The notes under the pieces are model-generated. The model was not told the DNA's origin, did no database searches, and was given only the letters and a program-made list of their open reading frames with translations. A stretch of 19,080 bases of DNA from JAGLSB01 sp023135955 (GTDB taxonomy: Bacteria > Bacteroidota > Bacteroidia > Bacteroidales > GCA-2748055): contig DAOVIO010000067.1 in the NCBI GenBank assembly GCA_030673645.1, forward strand, positions 1 to 19,080. Direction: 5' to 3'. Made by a program: the position numbers and the translations under genes. How positions within the stretch are numbered: the stretch's first letter is position 1; every line of letters begins with the position of its first letter. Below, piece by piece: positions 15,363 to 19,080 of this stretch.

Positions 15363-15406
15363 TAATTTTTTTCATAATTTATATATTTAGTTAGAATAAC
15401 ACAACG

Positions 15407-15438
15407 CAAAGTTATAAAAACCTAACATAACAAACAAA
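15407..15438 (-). promoter_or_regulatory. Predicted promoter of the membrane protein-HTH pair
   Basis: Read on the minus strand: TTTG (15438-15435), a 20-base spacer, then TAACTTTG (15414-15407), matching the Bacteroidota -33/-7 consensus. The transcript would start near 15400, about 25 bases before the ATG at 15375. Confidence 0.55.
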
Positions 15439-15613
15439 TTATTAATTTTTTTATCTGTGGAAAAAATAATAAGTTTGGAAATATATGTAAGTTGATTAAA
15501 ATTAGACCAGACTTTAAAATAATTATCGTCTAACTTCATTTAATTTTCTTTATATATAATGATATTTTTTATTCATTTTAGCACAGCGATTTTTAATTAT
15601 GGGATATATTCCA

Positions 15614-15642
15614 TTTGGAATTTCTCAAAAAGAGTATTTTTG
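15614..15642 (+). promoter_or_regulatory. Predicted promoter with overlapping palindrome for the receiver gene
   Basis: TTTG at 15614-15617 and TATTTTTG at 15635-15642 with a 17-base spacer. A perfect 14-base palindrome, ATTCCATTTGGAAT (15608-15621), overlaps the -33 box and could be an operator. The ATG lies about 15 bases after the expected transcript start. Confidence 0.45.
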
Positions 15643-15663
15643 ATTTAATTAACCCTTCCAGAA

Positions 15664-16053
15664 ATGAAAAAACTAATTTTTTTTGTAGATGACGACAAAA
15701 TGATTTTAAATCTCTTGGAGTACACGCTGAATAACAGAGAGGATTACGATATTAAAACATATCTAAAAGGAGAACACTGCCTTAGAGACATTAACTTAAA
15801 CCCAGACTTAATTGTTTTAGATCATTATTTTGAAGAGACTAGCGAGAAGTTTCAGACCGGATTGGATATTCTGAAGGAAGTTAAAAACTTGGCACCCCAA
15901 ATACCTGTAATTATACTTTCGAATCATGAAGAAGAAGATTTAATGAAGGAATATATTAAAAATGGCGCCAACCGATTCATAGCTAAAAATGACTTTTTTA
16001 TTGACACTCTGATGGAGGCATTCGGCTTAGTATTAAAAAAAGAAACAAATTAA
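15664..16053 (+). CDS. Stand-alone response-regulator receiver protein
   Basis: The product is 129 residues, one CheY-like receiver domain with no output domain. The acidic pocket is D9-D10 (or D10-D11) in FFVDDDKM, the phosphorylatable Asp is D53 (IVLDHYF), the switch Ser is S86 (ILSNH), and the conserved Lys is K108 (IAKND). The loop after D53 is a few residues longer than in CheY (FEETSEKFQTG). It probably relays phosphate from a histidine kinase encoded elsewhere to a protein partner. No kinase gene is adjacent; it stands alone between the HTH unit and the fatty-acid cluster. Confidence 0.9.
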   Translation: MKKLIFFVDDDKMILNLLEYTLNNREDYDIKTYLKGEHCLRDINLNPDLIVLDHYFEETSEKFQTGLDILKEVKNLAPQIPVIILSNHEEEDLMKEYIKNGANRFIAKNDFFIDTLMEAFGLVLKKETN

Positions 16054-16175
16054 GAGAAAAAATTTGGGCCTGGTCAGAAAAATACGAAAATTAATTGGTT
16101 GTTATTGAGAGTTTTAATAACTTTCTTCAAATACTGACCTATTCAAAAATATCCTGCTTAAAGAAGCTTACATTT

Positions 16176-16206
16176 TTTGGTAAATAAATAAATATTTCTA
16201 CTTTTG
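16176..16206 (+). promoter_or_regulatory. Predicted promoter of the yceD-rpmF-plsX-fabH cluster
   Basis: TTTG at 16176-16179, a 19-base spacer, and TACTTTTG at 16199-16206, a full match to the Bacteroidota consensus. The expected start near 16213 supports the ATG at 16232 as the true start of the first gene. Confidence 0.65.
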
Positions 16207-16231
16207 CACTTCAAATTTGGATAAGGTGAGA

Positions 16232-16759
16232 ATGTTAGGAGACTATAATATTCCGTTTTACGGTTTAAAGGAGGACATTCACAAATACAATTTTGAAACT
16301 GATGATCAGTTCTTTGAATTTTTTGATAATCCGGATTTACCAGGTGGGGAGCTAAAAATTGATATGAACTTAAATAGAAAAGCAAGTTTTTTAGAACTTG
16401 ATTTTCATTTTACAGGTTTTTTGAGATTGATTTGTGACCGTTGTTTAGATATCTTTGAATACTCTGTTGATTTTGAACAAAAATTATTTGTTCGCTTTGG
16501 GGAGGAAGATGAAGAACAATCGGACAATGTAGTTGTGATACCGAGGGATGAAACAAGATTGAATATTGCGCAGTTTATATATGAATATGCAGCATTAAAT
16601 ATTCCAGTAAAGAAAGCACACCCCGAAGACGAAAATTTTAAGTCTACGTGTAATCAGGAAATGATCAAGAAATTAGAACAGCATCAAGGAGCGTCAGATA
16701 CTGAAGAATTTTCTGACCCCCGATGGCAAGCATTAAAGAATTTAAAAAATAATAATTGA
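16232..16759 (+). CDS. yceD: DUF177/YceD family protein
   Basis: The product is 175 residues. The conserved CDRC motif (LICDRCLDIF) in mid-protein, the acidic region after it, and the ending DPRWQALKNLKNN directly before rpmF identify the YceD (DUF177) family. The family is linked to 23S rRNA/large ribosomal subunit accumulation. I start at ATG 16232 and not at the in-frame TTG 16217, because the promoter places the transcript start close to the TTG and an AAGGTGAG purine run precedes the ATG. First gene of the cluster; rpmF follows after 6 bases. Confidence 0.9.
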   Translation: MLGDYNIPFYGLKEDIHKYNFETDDQFFEFFDNPDLPGGELKIDMNLNRKASFLELDFHFTGFLRLICDRCLDIFEYSVDFEQKLFVRFGEEDEEQSDNVVVIPRDETRLNIAQFIYEYAALNIPVKKAHPEDENFKSTCNQEMIKKLEQHQGASDTEEFSDPRWQALKNLKNNN

Positions 16760-16765
16760 CACAAA

Positions 16766-16951
16766 ATGGCACATCCTAAAAGGAAAATTTCCAGAACAAG
16801 AAGAGACAAAAGAAGGACTCATTATAAAGCCGAAGCACCAACATTGAGCACTTGTCCAACAACAGGAACAGTACACAAAAGACATAGAGCATACTATGTA
16901 GACGGCAACCTTTATTATAAAGGTCAGTTGGTAATTGACAAAGAAGATTAA
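16766..16951 (+). CDS. rpmF: 50S ribosomal protein L32
   Basis: The product is 61 residues with the standard L32 start MAHPKRKISRTRRDKRRTHY, basic throughout the first half. Only one cysteine (C30) remains; later positions of the zinc-ribbon pattern are Thr, His and Tyr, so this is a zinc-free (C-minus) L32. It sits between yceD and plsX, the order conserved across many bacteria. Confidence 0.97.
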   Translation: MAHPKRKISRTRRDKRRTHYKAEAPTLSTCPTTGTVHKRHRAYYVDGNLYYKGQLVIDKED

Positions 16952-16987
16952 ACAGTTTTTGTGCCGATGGTATTAACCTAAGGGAGT

Positions 16988-17932
16988 ATGCGAATAGGTA
17001 TTGACATTATGGGGGGAGATTATGCTCCTGAAGCAACCGTTTCAGGTGCAATTCTAGCGCTAAAAGAAATCCCCGATAACATAGAATTAATTTTATTTGG
17101 AGAAAAGGAGTCCATTATTCGAAGTTCGGATAGTGGATTTGATTTTTCCGGGATGGAAATTGTTGAGACTTCTGAGTCAATTACAATGAGCGACCATCCT
17201 TATAAAGCTTTTTTTTCGAAGAAAAAATCAAGTATATACAAAGGTTTTCAGCAATTAAGATCAGGCAAGATTGATGCTTTTTGCAGTGCCGGAAACACTG
17301 GTGCAATGATGATTGGGGCAACTCAGATTATCAATGTTATTCCTGGAATTATAAGACCATCTATTGCAGCCAGAATCCCAAACATGAGCGGAAGACCATT
17401 AATCCTTCTTGATGTGGGATTAAATCCGGATAGTCGCCCCGATGTTTTATATCAATACGGTGTCATTGGAAAAATTTATGCTAAAAGTCTATTTAAAATT
17501 GAAGATCCTAAAATAGGCTTGGTTAATATTGGTGTTGAGGAAGAGAAAGGAAATCTGGCATCAAAGGCTGCATACCAATTAATGAAGGACGAGATTGACT
17601 TTAATTTCGTTGGAAATGTTGAGGCTAACGAAATATTTACAGATCCCAGATGTAATGTCCTCGTTTCCGATGGCTTCGTTGGGAACGTACTTTTAAAGGA
17701 AGCTGAAGGGTTCTATAAGTTGATTAAGAGTAGAAATATAAACGACGATTTTTTCGAATTATTTAATTTCGAGAATTTTGGAGGAACACCCATTCTTGGT
17801 GTGTGTAAACCGGTGGTTGTTGGCCATGGAATATCGAATGATGTGGCTATTAAAAATATGATCCTCCATACCTGGGAGGTTTTAAAAAGTAACTTAGTTG
17901 AAAATCTAAAATCAATTACTAGTAATGACTAA
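16988..17932 (+). CDS. plsX: Phosphate acyltransferase PlsX
   Basis: The product is 314 residues, full length. Recognisable parts are the start RIGIDIMGGDYAPEATVSGA, SAGNTGAMMIGA (100-111), LLDVGLNPDSRPDVLYQY, and the C-terminal SDGFVGNVLLKEAEGF. It converts acyl-ACP and phosphate into acyl-phosphate for PlsY, the first step of phosphatidic acid synthesis, at the inner face of the cytoplasmic membrane. A GGGAG purine run precedes the ATG. Its last 8 bases overlap the start of fabH (ATGACTAA), so translation is coupled. Confidence 0.96.
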   Translation: MRIGIDIMGGDYAPEATVSGAILALKEIPDNIELILFGEKESIIRSSDSGFDFSGMEIVETSESITMSDHPYKAFFSKKKSSIYKGFQQLRSGKIDAFCSAGNTGAMMIGATQIINVIPGIIRPSIAARIPNMSGRPLILLDVGLNPDSRPDVLYQYGVIGKIYAKSLFKIEDPKIGLVNIGVEEEKGNLASKAAYQLMKDEIDFNFVGNVEANEIFTDPRCNVLVSDGFVGNVLLKEAEGFYKLIKSRNINDDFFELFNFENFGGTPILGVCKPVVVGHGISNDVAIKNMILHTWEVLKSNLVENLKSITSND

Positions 17933-18917
17933 ATTGAAGGCTGTAATAACTGGTGTTCATGGGTATTTACCTGAGTATCGGTTAACAAATGAGGAGTTGA
18001 GTACAATGGTCGACACTTCCGATGAGTGGATCATGCAACGAATTGGAATTAAAGAGAGAAGAATTCTAAAGGAGAAGGGCAAAGCGACATCTGACATGGG
18101 TGCAGAAGCCGTAAAAGGACTCTTGAAAAAGACAGGAACCAATCCCGAAGATATCGATTTGATTATTGTTTCAACGGTTACTCCGGACATGCTTTTTCCT
18201 TCAACAGCGAATCTGATTACTCATAAAGCGGGATTGAAAAATGCTTGGGGATTTGACCTTCTTGCTGCTTGTTCCGGATTTTTATTTGGACTTGAAACAG
18301 CGAATCGATTTGTTACTTCAGGACAGTATAAGAAGGTGATTCTGGTTGGAGCAGATATGATGTCGACCATAACCGATTATAGCGATCGCACCATCTGTCC
18401 TCTTTTTGGTGACGCCGCATCAGCTGTTTTGCTGGAGCCGACTAAAGATGAAAATATTGGTATTTTAGATCATTCTCTTTTTGTGGATGGCTCGGGAGGA
18501 GAACATTTAAACCTGAAGGCCGGAGGCTCATTGAATCCTGCTTCTCACGAAACCGTTGATAAGAAGTGGCATTATACCCATCAGGACGGAAAAGCCGTTT
18601 TTAAGGTTGCTGTTTCCTATATGGCCGACGTCTCAGTTGATGTAATGAAAAGAAATAACCTGAGTCCGGAAGATAATTTGTGGCTGGTTCCCCATCAGGC
18701 AAATATGAGGATTATTGAAGCCGTTGCACGCAGAATGGGTCTTGCAAAGGAAAAAGTAATGGTGAATATTCAGAAATATGGTAACACAACTGCCGCTACA
18801 ATACCTCTTTGTTTGTGGGAATGGGAAGATCAACTTAAAAAGGGGGATGACCTCATCCTTACTGCCTTTGGAGGTGGATATACCTGGGGAGCAATTTATT
18901 TGAAGTGGGCATATTAA
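17925..18917 (+). CDS. fabH: 3-oxoacyl-ACP synthase III (KAS III)
   Basis: The product is 330 residues, full length. The catalytic triad is C116 (LLAACSGFLF), H257 (LVPHQAN) and N287 (YGNTTAAT); a DTSDEWIMQRIGIKERR segment near the N-terminus is typical. It condenses acetyl-CoA or a branched starter acyl-CoA with malonyl-ACP to begin fatty acid synthesis in the cytoplasm. It is the last recognisable gene of the cluster; no accB, accC or era gene follows within the 163 bases available. Confidence 0.96.
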   Translation: MTKLKAVITGVHGYLPEYRLTNEELSTMVDTSDEWIMQRIGIKERRILKEKGKATSDMGAEAVKGLLKKTGTNPEDIDLIIVSTVTPDMLFPSTANLITHKAGLKNAWGFDLLAACSGFLFGLETANRFVTSGQYKKVILVGADMMSTITDYSDRTICPLFGDAASAVLLEPTKDENIGILDHSLFVDGSGGEHLNLKAGGSLNPASHETVDKKWHYTHQDGKAVFKVAVSYMADVSVDVMKRNNLSPEDNLWLVPHQANMRIIEAVARRMGLAKEKVMVNIQKYGNTTAATIPLCLWEWEDQLKKGDDLILTAFGGGYTWGAIYLKWAY

Positions 18918-18933
18918 AATGTAGGGACAAGGC

Positions 18934-19074
18934 ATGCAGGGGTCAACGCATTTAAATTCTAAGGATCTTAAGGAGAAAATCATTATCCCACGCTGCGACA
19001 AGCCGTTTATTTTTGACACTCATCTTTTTCGTTTCTTCCTTTCTAAGAAGGTTAAGAGCTATTTTCTGCACTAA
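18934..19074 (+). other. Short open frame after fabH, nature uncertain
   Basis: A 46-codon open frame starts MQGSTHLNSKDLKEK and runs to TAA at 19072; it is also open in frame upstream to a TAG at 18922. It is preceded by GTAGGGACAAGGCATGC (18921-18937), which resembles the end of dispersed repeats in Bacteroidota and contains the palindrome GCATGC. The translated sequence is rich in basic residues (PRCDKPF, FLSKKVKSYF) and belongs to no family I can name. It may be part of a repeat or mobile-element end that happens to be open, or a small gene. I favour a repeat because of the motif and the tail position. Confidence 0.3.
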
Positions 19075-19080
19075 TGCAAA

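Noticed and set aside
18633..19019. 128-codon minus-strand open frame at the right end
   Set aside because: Most of it is antisense to fabH, and the rest lies in the repeat-like tail.

Overview
The window comes from a low-GC member of the Bacteroidota, probably a fermentative, anaerobic or facultatively anaerobic marine-type lineage (Marinilabiliales-like; this finer placement is inference). The evidence is two secreted proteins with type IX secretion (Por) C-terminal sorting domains, several matches to the Bacteroidota promoter pattern TTTG-N16-20-TAnnTTTG, mostly weak Shine-Dalgarno sequences, and an NADH-linked trimeric [FeFe]-hydrogenase. No tRNA, rRNA, CRISPR array, insertion sequence or prophage gene was recognised.

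Layout. 1-227: two copies of a ~108-bp hairpin-rich tandem repeat plus the start of a third, non-coding. 235-2024 (minus): a small START-like (AHSA1/SRPBCC) protein and an MFS transporter. 2198-4777 (plus): a large secreted DUF3160 protein with a sorting domain, convergent with a DUF2721 membrane protein (4825-5277, minus). 5278-5592: a 315-bp intergenic region with a promoter and a Rex-like inverted repeat. 5593-9065 (plus): hydC-hydB-hydA, encoding NuoE-like, NuoF-like and [FeFe]-hydrogenase catalytic subunits. 9066-9298: a chain of hairpins. 9299-11696 (minus): a YbaK/ProX-type aminoacyl-tRNA deacylase, a degenerate gene remnant, a small sorting-domain protein and exonuclease III. 11851-12813 (plus): rsgA, convergent with a minus-strand pair, a class IV aminotransferase and L-2-hydroxyglutarate oxidase (12849-14869). 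14993-15375 (minus): a tiny XRE regulator overlapping a two-helix membrane protein whose start is disturbed by an A7 tract. 15664-16053 (plus): a stand-alone receiver protein. 16232-18917 (plus): the conserved cluster yceD (DUF177)-rpmF-plsX-fabH behind a good promoter match. The last 160 bases hold a short open frame of unknown nature.

How the genes work together. HydCBA should carry electrons from NADH (FMN and Fe-S clusters of HydB/HydC) to the H-cluster of HydA and reduce protons. The candidate Rex site would tie its expression to the NADH/NAD+ ratio. HydB lacks the extra domains of known electron-bifurcating enzymes, so bifurcation should not be assumed. plsX and fabH supply phospholipid and fatty acid synthesis beside a ribosomal protein gene. 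The remaining genes are housekeeping or repair functions (xth, rsgA, lhgO, tRNA editing) and surface proteins.

No clearly new multi-gene system was found. The points most worth a second look are the Rex-like operator, the reduced HydB, the Ser in the HydA L1 motif, the A7 start-site frameshift and the repeat array at the left edge.
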